From: Ornithinimicrobium laminariae
GTDB lineage: Bacteria; Actinomycetota; Actinomycetes; Actinomycetales; Dermatophilaceae
Direction: 5' to 3'
DNA length: 64,000 nt
Assembly (NCBI RefSeq): GCF_019457945.1
Contig: NZ_JAHZSU010000001.1
Location: forward strand, 784,582-848,581
Shown here: in pieces, positions 36,529 through 45,574 of the stretch
Layout of the letters: every line of letters starts with the position of its first letter
How positions within the stretch are numbered: position 1 is the stretch's first letter
Position numbers and translations under genes: made by a program
The notes under the pieces: model-generated
What the model saw: the letters and a program-made list of their open reading frames with translations, nothing else
The model's database searches: none
What the model was told of the DNA's origin: nothing

Positions 36529-37373
36529 TCATGGCCACCACAACTACCCCCACGCAGGCGAGCGGGCCCACAATTGCCGCTCATCCCTATCAAGCTGTGA
36601 CGAGCCACTCCATTAGGGAACGGCTCCCCCTCGCCATCCTTGTCGGCACCCTCATGCTGGGCATGGGCTTGCTCGTTGGAGGCCTCTGGCCATCACTCAA
36701 AGGCACCTTCGCAGACCTCGAAGCGCAACTCCCTGAGATCTTCACTGCGCTACTCGGTGGTGTCGGGCTCGGCACACCCGTGGGGTGGGCTAACGCTGAA
36801 CTGGTCGCCCTCGTCGCCCCCATCGGCGCCATTGCCGTTGCGCTCATTGCGACAACTCAAGGGATCGCTGGCGAAGAAGAAACCAAGACGCTCGGCGTGC
36901 TGCTCTCCGCCCCCATCAGCCGCACGACCTTCATCCTGGCCAAAGCGACCGCCATGGTCTTCCTCGTTGCCATCGTTGGAGTTGCCAGTTATCTGGGGCT
37001 GCTCATTGGCAGCGCCGTCGGAGACATGGGGTTGAGCCAATCCGGAATGATCGGCGCCAGCGTTCACATCACGGCCGTCGGCATTTTCTTTGGTGGAGTA
37101 GCCATCCTGATCGGAGCTATTTCTGGCAAGCGACGCTTAACGATTGGCGCCGCCGCTGGCCTGGCCGGCCTTTCCTTCGCAGCCGCCAGTTTCCTGCCCC
37201 TCTCGGACTCCCTTGCCAATGGCGCTAAGGCCAGCCCGTGGTACTACTTCAACAACGCCATCCCCTTGGCGAACGGTATCGAGTGGACGCACGTGCTGAT
37301 CCTGATCGGCGGTGGCGCCCTTCTCGTTGTGACCACGCTGCCTATCTTTAAGCGTCGTGACCTACGGGGCTGA
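36525..37373 (+). CDS. ABC exporter permease 2 (ABC-2 type)
   Basis: A 282-residue membrane subunit with six predicted helices. The coupling segment GIAGEEETKTLGVLLSAPIS corresponds to the GEEQRGTMSMLIAQPLS block of permease 1, and both end in a basic FxxRDLxG tail (FKRRDLRG and FRSRDLKG), so the two are paralogues. It overlaps permease 1 by four bases (ATGA), so translation is probably coupled. Confidence 0.88.
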   Translation: MIMATTTTPTQASGPTIAAHPYQAVTSHSIRERLPLAILVGTLMLGMGLLVGGLWPSLKGTFADLEAQLPEIFTALLGGVGLGTPVGWANAELVALVAPIGAIAVALIATTQGIAGEEETKTLGVLLSAPISRTTFILAKATAMVFLVAIVGVASYLGLLIGSAVGDMGLSQSGMIGASVHITAVGIFFGGVAILIGAISGKRRLTIGAAAGLAGLSFAAASFLPLSDSLANGAKASPWYYFNNAIPLANGIEWTHVLILIGGGALLVVTTLPIFKRRDLRG

Positions 37374-37435
37374 CCGCATACCCACGCTGTTTGACGTCCC
37401 ACCCTCACCATCCACGAATGAGAGGAGCTAGCACT

Positions 37436-38620
37436 ATGCCTCAACCTCGGTCCCTGCGGAGCAGGGCATCCCGCCCGGTCGAATCGGTTGAGCGGGTCAG
37501 CCACTTGCTCCCCGCGAGCACCCCGACCGCCGCTACTGGCTTGGCCATCAGCGTCGCAGCACGCTGGACACTGCGTCTCTTGATCCTGATGGTCGGCCTA
37601 GTTGCGTTGCTCTTCGCGGTCGGAAGCCTGTGGTCGATCGTGCTTCCAACGTTGCTCGCTGTCTTGCTGTCGACCATCTTGCGACCCATCAGCCAAGCAA
37701 TGGCACGGCAACTGCCCAATGCCGTGGCCGCCTCGCTAACGATGGTGGGTTTCGTCGCTGTCTTGATGGCCATCGTGGCCCTGCTTGCACCAAATGTTCG
37801 GCGCCAAGGATCAGCGATGCTTGATGAGTCGCCCGACTATGTGACTAAGATTGAGTCAGTGCTCACAAGTGCGCCCTTTGGCTTAGGGCCCAACGCACTC
37901 AGCGATATCTGGGCCACTACGAGCGAACGCCTTGAGCAAAACAGCTCTCAGATCATGGACACACTGATCAGCGGCGTGGCAGGGCTCGGAACCTTCGCCG
38001 TCACCAGCGTGCTCACCTTGGTGCTGACGTTCTTCATCATCAAGGACGCCCAACGCTTCACCCCCTGGCTGACCTCCTGGACTGGCTCACTGGGTGGGCC
38101 ACACGCGCGAGAACTCGCCTCCAGGATCTGGCGGGCGCTGAGTTCATTTATCCGCGCCCAGGCCACCGTCGGCTTATTCGATGCGGTGCTGATCGGTGTC
38201 GGCTTGTGGCTATTGAAGGTTCCGTTCGCTTTAACACTGGCCGTGCTGATCTTTTTTGCCGCCTTTGTGCCCATCGTTGGTGCATTTGCGACGGGCTTCT
38301 TAGCGGTGCTGATCGCGCTGATCGCACAAGGCCCAGGCGTGGCCGTTGCTGTCTTCATCTTGATCCTGCTTGTGCAGCAACTCGAGATGAACGTGACGCA
38401 GCCGCTTCTGCTCGGTCATGCGCTTTCGCTGCATCCGGCAGCTGTCCTGGGTGCCGTGACCGTGGGCGGCACACTTTTTGGCATCATCGGCGCCCTGCTG
38501 GCCGTGCCCGCCCTTAGCGTCATCGCAGTTTCAGCGCGCTACGCCCGCGAAGTGAGCGCGCAGGCCAGCACCGGCTCCACCCAACCCCGGGACGAGGAGT
38601 TAAACCATGTCCAACACTGA
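37436..38620 (+). CDS. AI-2E family transporter (TqsA/PerM-like permease)
   Basis: A 394-residue membrane protein from ATG 37436, which has GAGGAG upstream; the frame is open from 37391. It has about eight transmembrane helices in the family pattern: a hairpin at 45-100, a long soluble loop, then LVLTFFIIKDAQRF and the conserved FVPIVGAFATGFLAVLIAL and QQLEMNVTQPLLLGHAL segments. Family members export signalling molecules or act as antiporters. It follows the ABC exporter by 62 bases and overlaps the regulator gene, so the whole set may be one operon. Confidence 0.88.
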   Translation: MPQPRSLRSRASRPVESVERVSHLLPASTPTAATGLAISVAARWTLRLLILMVGLVALLFAVGSLWSIVLPTLLAVLLSTILRPISQAMARQLPNAVAASLTMVGFVAVLMAIVALLAPNVRRQGSAMLDESPDYVTKIESVLTSAPFGLGPNALSDIWATTSERLEQNSSQIMDTLISGVAGLGTFAVTSVLTLVLTFFIIKDAQRFTPWLTSWTGSLGGPHARELASRIWRALSSFIRAQATVGLFDAVLIGVGLWLLKVPFALTLAVLIFFAAFVPIVGAFATGFLAVLIALIAQGPGVAVAVFILILLVQQLEMNVTQPLLLGHALSLHPAAVLGAVTVGGTLFGIIGALLAVPALSVIAVSARYAREVSAQASTGSTQPRDEELNHVQH

Positions 38621-39125
38621 GCAGCCTTCCGGCCCACCGGGGTCTATCCCTGCCGAGATGGTCGACTTCGTTGAAAAGGCTGGTGTCGTCTTAGAAGCCA
38701 CTGGCTTAACCCGACTCTCTGGCCGGATGCTTGGGTGGCTGCTGATCTGCTCGCCCAGGGAGCAATCGGCCGAAGACTTGGTCGCTGCCCTGCAGGCAAG
38801 CACCGGTGGTGTCAGCACTCAGGCGCGCGCCCTCATACGGTATGGCTTTATTGAGCGGATCGGTCTGCCCAAGGACCGCAAGACGTACTACCGGCTCAAG
38901 GATCACGCCTTTGAAGCCGCCTTTGCTGATCAGACGCAGAGCCTGGGCCAGGTTCATGACCTAGCGGCTGAAGGCCTCAACCTCGTGGGCGAATCTGACG
39001 CGGCCCGCCAACGGCTATCCCAAATGCAAGACCTATTTGGTTTCATGCGGGTCGAGATGCCTCAGATGATGCAGCGATTCCACGCCCAGCAGGCGGCGAA
39101 GCTCCCCGAGGGCGACAAGCCGTAA
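38607..39125 (+). CDS. GbsR/MarR-like winged-helix regulator
   Basis: A 172-residue DNA-binding protein. The winged HTH spans about residues 28-95 (ATGLTRLSGRMLGWLLICSP, SAEDLVAALQASTGGVSTQARAL and IERIGLPKDRKTYYRLKD), matching GbsR-type proteins. A C-terminal helical dimer domain rich in Gln and Met follows. It overlaps the transporter gene by 14 bases. It probably controls the exporter operon through the TTCAC-N6-GTGAA site at 34757. Confidence 0.85.
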   Translation: MSNTEQPSGPPGSIPAEMVDFVEKAGVVLEATGLTRLSGRMLGWLLICSPREQSAEDLVAALQASTGGVSTQARALIRYGFIERIGLPKDRKTYYRLKDHAFEAAFADQTQSLGQVHDLAAEGLNLVGESDAARQRLSQMQDLFGFMRVEMPQMMQRFHAQQAAKLPEGDKP

Positions 39126-39218
39126 CAGCCGGGGGCTGAGCCCATCCGATCCCCGCGTCAACCAACCAGGCTGTCGCGCAGTGGAACGGGCACCAGCAAC
39201 TTCGCGTCATAGGCGCAC

Positions 39219-39251
39219 GGATCGGATGAGCGCAAGGGGCTCATCCGATCC
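39219..39251. terminator. Hairpin after the GbsR-like gene
   Basis: Arms 39219-39231 and 39239-39251 pair perfectly over 13 bases with a 7-base loop, followed by CTGTTTA. A third copy of the right-arm motif (CCATCCGATCC) lies at about 39140-39150, so an alternative pairing is possible. Confidence 0.7.
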
Positions 39252-39265
39252 CTGTTTAATGCGGT

Positions 39266-39927
39266 ATGCGCACATCACCTGTCAGCCAGGCGCCCGCCAT
39301 CGGGACACGATGGAGCGTAGCGATGGCGATCAGCCTGATGGCGGCGCTGCTGCTGGGGTGGCGGGCGTTCACCGTCCAGGGCGAGGCCCGCTTCGACCCG
39401 GCCGCAACGCAGTGGTTTATCGACCTGCGAAGCCCAGCCCTCACCGTGCTTGCCGAAGCCACGACGTTCTTAGGGAGCACGCTGGCGCTTCTCCCGCTGA
39501 GTCTGGCACTCGTCGGCCTGCTGAGTTATCAGCGCCGATGGCCGATTGCTGGCCTGGTCGCTCTCGGCATGCTGACCTCGCTGGCTTTAACGATCCTGCT
39601 GAAAGACGCGGTTGGCCGCCCTCGGCCTTCGGCAGACACCCTGATCGGCGCCCCCAACACTGGCATCTTTCCGTCCGGCCACACGGTGAATGGCACAGCC
39701 TTATTTGGGCTGTTGGCTGGGGTCATCGTCGTTCTCGCACGAGAGGCTGGCAACCGCGCGTTGGCTATCGCCGCTCCGATCACTGGCGCCTTGATCGCGC
39801 TGGCGATTGGCCTCAGCCGGATCTATTTGGGCTATCACTGATTGCGCGAGGCGCTGGCCGGGTGGGCCTAGCGTCACTCATCTTGGCTGTTAGTTTGCCC
39901 CTACTTCTTCGCCCAAAAGCCGCTTAA
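39266..39927 (+). pseudogene. PAP2-family phosphatase gene with a nonsense codon and a frameshift
   Basis: Residues 1-191 form a normal membrane phosphatase: a signal-like first helix, the motif KDAVGRPRP, then PSGHTVNG, then SRIYLGYH with the last catalytic His. Where relatives have a Trp codon after YH, this sequence has TGA (39839-39841). The same frame continues LREALAGWA to a TAG at 39869. One base later in phase the frame continues LASLILAVSLPLLLRPKAA to the TAA at 39925. So one TGG-to-TGA change plus one missing base break the last helix. The catalytic motifs remain, so partial activity is not excluded. Confidence 0.75.
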
Positions 39928-39936
39928 ACCGCATAC

Positions 39937-40007
39937 CCCCATGCGCCGATTCATCTGCCATGTGACCAGATAAAACCGTCACTCACCGGGTTAAAAGGCG
40001 CATGGGG
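39937..40007. terminator. Hairpin carrying a repeated 20-base segment
   Basis: Outer arms 39937-39947 and 39997-40007 pair perfectly over 11 bases. The 49-base interior contains 39950-39969, identical to 23706-23725 in the long palindrome after the protease gene. Here the matching right half is lost, as if this were a decayed copy of the same element. Confidence 0.6.
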
Positions 40008-40028
40008 CAAGCGTGAGACCCTTGGCGC

Positions 40029-41285
40029 ATGGTTGAACTGTTGATAATCGCGGTGGCTATCTATGCCTTCGCGATGTTGTCTGAGAAGTCGGCGATGTCA
40101 CCCGTCACCGCACCCATGTGCTTCACCACAGTCGGGTTGTTGGTTGGCGCGGCAGGCCTGGGCTGGTTTGACCTCTCTCTTGAAGGCGAAGGTGCCACCG
40201 CCCTAGTGGAGGCCACCCTGGTTTTGGTGCTCTTTGTTGACGCTTCCCGGATGGACCTGCGGGCCCTGAGGAAAAGCTCAGCCCTACCCGTTCGCCTGCT
40301 CGCGATCGGCCTGCCGCTCACCATCATTCTCGGCACGCTCACCGCCATGGTGCTATTTGACCAACTTTCGGTGGTCGAAGCCGCCCTGGTGGCAGCCGTC
40401 CTGGCGCCGACCGATGCCGCCCTAGGGCAAGCCGTCGTCAGCGATCGCCGACTCCCGGTGCGAATCCGACAAAGCCTCAACGTCGAAAGCGGCCTGAACG
40501 ACGGCATCATGGTGCCCGTTGTCACCGTCTTCCTCGCCCTAGCGGCCGTCGAAGAGGAAGTAGCGAGCGCGAGTGAATGGGGCACATTCATCGCCGCCCA
40601 ACTTGGTTTTGGCCTCACCGCGGGCGTCATCGCTGGCGCTGGTGGCGGGTGGTTGCTGCACCGTCGTGCTGCGGCTCACCAAGTTGAAGGCGTCTATCGA
40701 CAACTAGCCATCATCGCCATGGCCCTCGCGGCCTTCGCTGGCGCTGAAGCCCTCGGCGGCAACGGCTTCATTGCCGCCTTCGTCGCGGGTCTAGCCTTCG
40801 CGCGGGTCGCCCCCAAGGAATGCCAGGACGTTCAAGACTTCACCGAGGACGAGGCTGAGCTGCTCACCACCATCACGTTCCTGATCTTTGGCGCCATCAT
40901 CGCAGGCCCTCGCATCGAAAACTTGACCTGGGAAATCGCGTTGTATGGCGTGCTCTCGCTCACGGTTGTGCGCATCGTCCCCGTGGTCATCTCGATGATC
41001 GGATCAGGCACTCGCTATGAGACTCGCGTCTTCTTTGGTTGGTTTGGCCCGCGCGGCCTGGCTTCGATCCTGTTTGCCTTGATCGTCTTTGAGGACATGC
41101 ACAACCCGACCGGTGAGTTGGTGATGGATATCGCAGTCTGGACGGTCCTCTTCAGCGTGTTTGCCCATGGCCTGACCGCTAGCCCGTGGGCAGGTCGCCT
41201 CGGTCGCAAACTTGAGAAGGGCCCGGCCGATATGGCCGAGATGGTGGAAGTGCCCGAGCTGCCGACTCGTCGGGGAAGGCCCTAA
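40029..41285 (+). CDS. Cation:proton antiporter (CPA1/NhaP type)
   Basis: A 418-residue membrane antiporter with about 12 hydrophobic helices. The acidic ion-binding block LAPTDAALGQAVV and the NVESGLNDGIMVPVV block (helices 5 and 6) identify the Na+(K+)/H+ family, and GPRGLASILFAL near the C-terminus is also typical. It should exchange Na+ or K+ for H+ and help with pH and salt. The cytoplasmic tail is short and basic, then acidic. Convergent with the GNAT gene 14 bases away. Confidence 0.9.
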   Translation: MVELLIIAVAIYAFAMLSEKSAMSPVTAPMCFTTVGLLVGAAGLGWFDLSLEGEGATALVEATLVLVLFVDASRMDLRALRKSSALPVRLLAIGLPLTIILGTLTAMVLFDQLSVVEAALVAAVLAPTDAALGQAVVSDRRLPVRIRQSLNVESGLNDGIMVPVVTVFLALAAVEEEVASASEWGTFIAAQLGFGLTAGVIAGAGGGWLLHRRAAAHQVEGVYRQLAIIAMALAAFAGAEALGGNGFIAAFVAGLAFARVAPKECQDVQDFTEDEAELLTTITFLIFGAIIAGPRIENLTWEIALYGVLSLTVVRIVPVVISMIGSGTRYETRVFFGWFGPRGLASILFALIVFEDMHNPTGELVMDIAVWTVLFSVFAHGLTASPWAGRLGRKLEKGPADMAEMVEVPELPTRRGRP

Positions 41286-41298
41286 CCGGGCTAGCTTC

Positions 41299-41802
41299 TC
41301 AGCGGACCATCCGCACTTCGGCAAAACCGTCGAGGTCTGCATCCACTGTCTCTGCGCCGTCCTCGACAAAGCCGTGTTTGCGATAGAACGCTCGCGCCCG
41401 CGGATTGTCACGGGCCACCCACAACTGCGCTGGTCGGTCCCCCAGCACTTCGGTGAGCAACGCTTCGCCGACACCACGGCCATACCAATCAGCAGTGATG
41501 TATAGGGCGGCCAGGCACTCAGCACGGGCTGGCTCCTCGTCGCGAGTCGGACTCACGGTGGCAACGCCAATCGCCTTGCCGTCGCTATCCATCGCAACGC
41601 GATTCTGGGCCAAAACTGCGTCACTCCCGGCCAGGATCCGCGACCACAATTGCCGACGGGCCGCCAGCACCGCGTCGTCATAGAACTTCTCCGGCAACAA
41701 CTTCCCGTATGCCTCGCGCCACCCCTGCACATGGACCGCCGCCATACCCTCGGCGTCCTCGGGCACCGGGACCCAGACTTTGAACTTGGGGACACCATCC
41801 AT
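41299..41802 (-). CDS. GNAT-family N-acetyltransferase
   Basis: A 167-residue acetyl-CoA-dependent transferase. Early residues VHVQGWREAYGKLLPEKFY match a GNAT subgroup, the acetyl-CoA-binding region is AALYITADWYGRGVGEALL (V/I-xx-x-GxG-A type), and the fold ends in ARDNPRARAFYRKHGFVEDG. The substrate is unknown. Its start is about 100 bases from the divergent NmrA-like gene. Confidence 0.88.
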   Translation of the reverse strand: MDGVPKFKVWVPVPEDAEGMAAVHVQGWREAYGKLLPEKFYDDAVLAARRQLWSRILAGSDAVLAQNRVAMDSDGKAIGVATVSPTRDEEPARAECLAALYITADWYGRGVGEALLTEVLGDRPAQLWVARDNPRARAFYRKHGFVEDGAETVDADLDGFAEVRMVR

Positions 41803-41906
41803 GCTCGGACGCTAGCGAACAATCGCCAGTCGCTACCGACGAACACTCCGACTATTACGATGGGGTGCGATGGCATCGGCCATCCACCACCTCAGTTAGG
41901 ACAATC

Positions 41907-42752
41907 ATGACGATCGCGGTCACCGCCGTTTCCGGCCAACTTGGCTCTTCCATCGTGCGCGCGCTGCAGAGCTTCGACTCCGACGTGCAGATCGTTGGGC
42001 TGGCCCGGACGCCGGCACGCGTCGAAGACCTCGGCATTGATGTGCGGCCTGGCGACTACGCCGACCCGGACACGCTGACCCAGTCGCTGACTGGGGTGGA
42101 CACGCTGTTGTTGGTCTCGGGCAACGAGCAGCCAGAGGCGCGGATACAGCAGCACCGCAACGTGTTGGATGCCGCCAAAGCAGCGGGCGTCACCAAGGTG
42201 GTCTACACCAGCGTCCAGGGCGCCGAAGAAGGCACCGCGTTTTCGCCAGTCGTGCAGAGCAACCGCCAAACCGAGGCTGACGTGCGCGAATGCGACCTTG
42301 ACTGGGTTGTCGGTCGCAATGGCATTTACATCGAGCCAGACGTTGAGGCCATTGAGGACTACAAGTCGGCTGGTGAAATCGCCAACTGCGCTGGCGAGGC
42401 AAAGTGCGGCTACACCACTCGCTCGGAATTGGCCTTCGCCTACGCCCGGATGTTGACCGAGTCTTCGCTCAACAGCCAAACGTTCTTGCTGCACGGGGAA
42501 CCACTTACTCAATCAGCGTTGGCCAGCCATCTCAACTCGGCGTTTGGCACCGATCTGGTGTTCCGCTCTATGAGCGTCGACGAATACCGTGCCGATCGCG
42601 TCGCGGCCCTGGGTGACTTCATCGGCACCGTCATCGCGGGAATCTACGAGGGCATCCTCACTGGAGCCAACGACCAGCCCAGCGATTACGCAGCCGCTGT
42701 CGGGCGCCCGCACCAAGCGTGGGACGACTACTTCAGCTCACTGTCCAGCTAG
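41907..42752 (+). CDS. NmrA-like NAD(P)H-binding protein (quinone oxidoreductase type)
   Basis: A 281-residue Rossmann protein from ATG 41907 with TAGGA upstream; the frame runs back to 41865. Motifs are AVTAVSGQLGSSIVRAL at the N-terminus, VYTSVQGAEEGTAFS in the middle, and DWVVGRNGIYIEP. The pattern matches the QOR2/SDR-a5 group (QdrB-like), which reduces quinones or senses NADPH. The Gly pattern GxxGxxG is altered to SGQLGS. The function is inferred from the family only. Confidence 0.83.
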   Translation: MTIAVTAVSGQLGSSIVRALQSFDSDVQIVGLARTPARVEDLGIDVRPGDYADPDTLTQSLTGVDTLLLVSGNEQPEARIQQHRNVLDAAKAAGVTKVVYTSVQGAEEGTAFSPVVQSNRQTEADVRECDLDWVVGRNGIYIEPDVEAIEDYKSAGEIANCAGEAKCGYTTRSELAFAYARMLTESSLNSQTFLLHGEPLTQSALASHLNSAFGTDLVFRSMSVDEYRADRVAALGDFIGTVIAGIYEGILTGANDQPSDYAAAVGRPHQAWDDYFSSLSS

Positions 42753-42782
42753 CGAAATCGGCTCTCAGCCCCGCGCTCGCTG

Positions 42783-44033
42783 CTAAGCCACTGCGGGGTT
42801 GGGACGCACCCTGCGGCTGAGCGACTGTCCGAGGGCCGACCCGACCAAGAGGCCTAACGCGATAGCGCTGATCACGGCAAACACACCAAAGGCAGCTTGC
42901 GCGCCTTGGCCAGAATCAGACACCAAAGCGGTGACTTCGACCAAGCCCAAGCTTCCTGGCACCAACAGCCAAAACGACGGCAAAAACACCACTAGTCGAG
43001 CGATACGGGGCCGGAACAGCTCAACAATGGTGGCTCCCAGACTGGCGGCAACGGCACCCATAAACCCGCCCAGGGCATACGTGCCGATTTGCTGGCCCAA
43101 CACCTGAGCGGCAAATGCCCCAGAAATTACCAGCAGCACCCAGCCCTGCATGCGCAGCGGTACGCCTTCCATCACGCAGATGCTGACGCCGATCAACACC
43201 AGACCAACCGGCGCGGCCCACCACCCCAACTCGTCAACGCGCAGGTTGACCAACTCTGATGATGGGATCTGCATCAACGTCGTGGCCGCCAGCAGGCCGA
43301 TCGCAAAAAGCGCCAACTGCACGGCCCCGTATGTCAGGCGCGCCGATCCGGCCTGCATGTGACCGGCCGCTAACTCCGACATGCCGGTGACTAGCAAGGC
43401 CCCCGGCAGCAGCACCGCAAGTGGCGGTAGGACGGTGCGAAGCGCACCGTCGATTAGCCCGTAGTTGGCTGCGGTGAAGACCAAAATGCCGACCGCAAAT
43501 GCTGCCGCCGTCGGCAAGAGCACCCCCAGCACGGAGGCTTTGCTCGCCAACTCAACCAGTGCTCGCACCAGCACAGCGGCGACCGCTGCCACTGCCAGGT
43601 TGACCAGTCCGGGTTGCAAAATCATCGTGATGCCGATGGCAAGAATGATCCAGGCGAGCCGGGTCATCCACATCGGATAGCGATCGGGTCTCCCGCTGAG
43701 CGCACTGAGTTGCTCGCTGGCCTCTTCGTGAGTGATTTCGTTGTAGACGACTTGATGGCGGATGCGACGAACATCAAATGACTGGTCCAACTGCAGTCCT
43801 GTCGCGGCAAGGCCAATCGTCGCTGCCCCTCCATGGGTGAGCGAGAGCGTCAACCCGGTAGGCCCAACTCCGGCTTGCGCGTCCGGATAGCCCAAGTGCT
43901 CGGTCACCTGCATGAGGTCGTCCTGCACCTCGTTCACGGGTTGGCCCGTCGCGATCATGGCTGCCCCCAACTGCACGACGAGCGCTCTATCTCGCACTTC
44001 GCTCGCTGCGGCAGCAGCCTGATCCGACGTCAT
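42783..44033 (-). CDS. Threonine/serine exporter (ThrE family)
   Basis: A 416-residue protein combining the two ThrE domains in one chain. The N-terminal soluble part (about 1-120) has the family blocks GAAMIATGQPVNEVQDDLMQ and SLTHGGAATIGL, then about ten transmembrane helices follow in two sets. Corynebacterial ThrE exports threonine and serine by proton antiport. Convergent with the NmrA-like gene, with only 30 bases between. Confidence 0.88.
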   Translation of the reverse strand: MTSDQAAAAASEVRDRALVVQLGAAMIATGQPVNEVQDDLMQVTEHLGYPDAQAGVGPTGLTLSLTHGGAATIGLAATGLQLDQSFDVRRIRHQVVYNEITHEEASEQLSALSGRPDRYPMWMTRLAWIILAIGITMILQPGLVNLAVAAVAAVLVRALVELASKASVLGVLLPTAAAFAVGILVFTAANYGLIDGALRTVLPPLAVLLPGALLVTGMSELAAGHMQAGSARLTYGAVQLALFAIGLLAATTLMQIPSSELVNLRVDELGWWAAPVGLVLIGVSICVMEGVPLRMQGWVLLVISGAFAAQVLGQQIGTYALGGFMGAVAASLGATIVELFRPRIARLVVFLPSFWLLVPGSLGLVEVTALVSDSGQGAQAAFGVFAVISAIALGLLVGSALGQSLSRRVRPNPAVA

Positions 44034-44095
44034 GGCCTCACTTTTTCACACCGTGGGCTTGGCTCGATGCGCCCGAGTTGTTGCTCATCTAGGCG

Positions 44096-45571
44096 CTACC
44101 CCAGCCACTTCGCCGCTCTATCTAGGTGTTCGCGCTGTTTGGCCTCATCCATGCCATCCCACATCTTGGTCATCATCCGCGACCGGAAGTTGGCCTCAAA
44201 CACCTCACGATGATCGGACACAAAGGTCCAATAGAGGCCATCCCAGTCGTCTCGCCACTCCCCCGGCGGCAGATCCGACATCTTCTTCAGATAGTTCGAG
44301 CCCGAGACATAAGGCTTGGTCGTGATGGCTTCCCCGGAAGCAAACTGGCTCATCGCATACACATTGGGCACCATCACCCAGTCATAGGAATCGATGAACA
44401 TCTCCATGAACCACTCATAGACCTCGTCGGGGTCGATGCGCAGCAAACTCATCGCGTTGCCGAGCACCATCAACCGCTCAATGTGATGGGCATAACCACT
44501 GATCAGCAAGCGCTTGATGACGTGATCGACCGGCAGCAGGCCAGTCTCGCCAGTCCACCACCGTTGATCGAGGGAACGTGCGTGCTCTAACCGGTTAGAC
44601 GTGCGCATCTGCCGGCCCCACAGCAGATAGGTCGCCCGCATGAACTCTCGCCAGCCGATGATCTGACGGACAAACCCCTCCACACTCGCAAGGGGTATGT
44701 CGTCACTCTCGCCAACCTCGAGTGCTCGCTCCACGATCGCTCCAGGCTCCAACAGCCCGATATTGAGGCCCGGCGTCAGCAGCGAGTGAAACAGGTAGGC
44801 GTGGTCTTTGCTGATGGCGTCTTCAAACGGACCAAACTCTGCGAACCGATGAGCCAAGAAGTCCTCAAAGCCCGCCTGCGCCTCGTCATGACTGGTCGGC
44901 CAGGCAAAAGCTGAGGCATCCCCAGGAGCATCGGGGAACTCCCGACCCGCCCACTCGATCGCCTCGCTAACCTCATCAACCCGCTCATCTGGGGAAAGAA
45001 CGTCAGGCACTCGGTGTCCGCGCGGCAACTTCTTGCGATTGTCTTCGTCAAAAGACCACTGGCCCCCGACCGGCTGATCGCCGTCGACCATGATGTCGAG
45101 ACGTTGGCGCTGCCACGAATAGAAGTGCTGCATCCGAGCCGGGTGCTCAGCAAACCAACCGCGCACCTCATCGCGGGTGGTCACAAAGTTGGGCGACTCC
45201 AACACTTCGAGGTCGTCGCGCTCATACCCCGCGTCGGCGAGCGCCTGCAGAGTGTCACGCGCCAACCAATCGTCAACCACGTCATACACCGAGATGGTCT
45301 TTGGCTTGATCTCGCTGAGCAGCGCGCTGAGCCGGGAGCCACTGGTCTCGTAGGCGCTGGTTTCGATGCTCCGCACGTCGAAGCCGGCCGATTCCAGCCG
45401 AGCCGCGAACCGGCGCATCGAAGCGCGATGCAGCACCAGTTTTTGCGCGTGGAAGGCGTATTGCCGGAAGAACAAGTCGTTTTCGACAAGCACCATGACG
45501 GTGTCGTCCGCCGCCTCAAGGTGTTGGACAAAAAGTTGGTGCGGATAGATCAGCCGCAGCTCACGTGTCAC
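44096..45571 (-). CDS. Photolyase/cryptochrome-related protein (PhrB/FeS-BCP clade) without cysteines
   Basis: A 491-residue flavoprotein of the prokaryotic (6-4) photolyase type: an N-terminal antenna-binding domain (LRLIYPHQLF), then the FAD domain with SVEGFVRQIIGWREFMRATY, SGYAHHIERLMVLGNAM, MPN-like VPNVYAMSQFA and TTKPYVSGSNYLKKMSD. In PhrB four cysteines hold a [4Fe-4S] cluster. This chain contains no cysteine at all; the YCGGC-type region is replaced by LPPGEWRDDWDGLYW. It lies three bases after the DUF427 gene. It may repair DNA or sense light. Confidence 0.88.
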   Translation of the reverse strand: MTRELRLIYPHQLFVQHLEAADDTVMVLVENDLFFRQYAFHAQKLVLHRASMRRFAARLESAGFDVRSIETSAYETSGSRLSALLSEIKPKTISVYDVVDDWLARDTLQALADAGYERDDLEVLESPNFVTTRDEVRGWFAEHPARMQHFYSWQRQRLDIMVDGDQPVGGQWSFDEDNRKKLPRGHRVPDVLSPDERVDEVSEAIEWAGREFPDAPGDASAFAWPTSHDEAQAGFEDFLAHRFAEFGPFEDAISKDHAYLFHSLLTPGLNIGLLEPGAIVERALEVGESDDIPLASVEGFVRQIIGWREFMRATYLLWGRQMRTSNRLEHARSLDQRWWTGETGLLPVDHVIKRLLISGYAHHIERLMVLGNAMSLLRIDPDEVYEWFMEMFIDSYDWVMVPNVYAMSQFASGEAITTKPYVSGSNYLKKMSDLPPGEWRDDWDGLYWTFVSDHREVFEANFRSRMMTKMWDGMDEAKQREHLDRAAKWLG

Positions 45572-45574
45572 ACG

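Noticed and set aside
39181..39927. Open frame of 248 codons across the PAP2 gene
   Set aside because: Only its last 25 or so residues, after the frameshift, belong to the phosphatase; the rest is a shadow frame.
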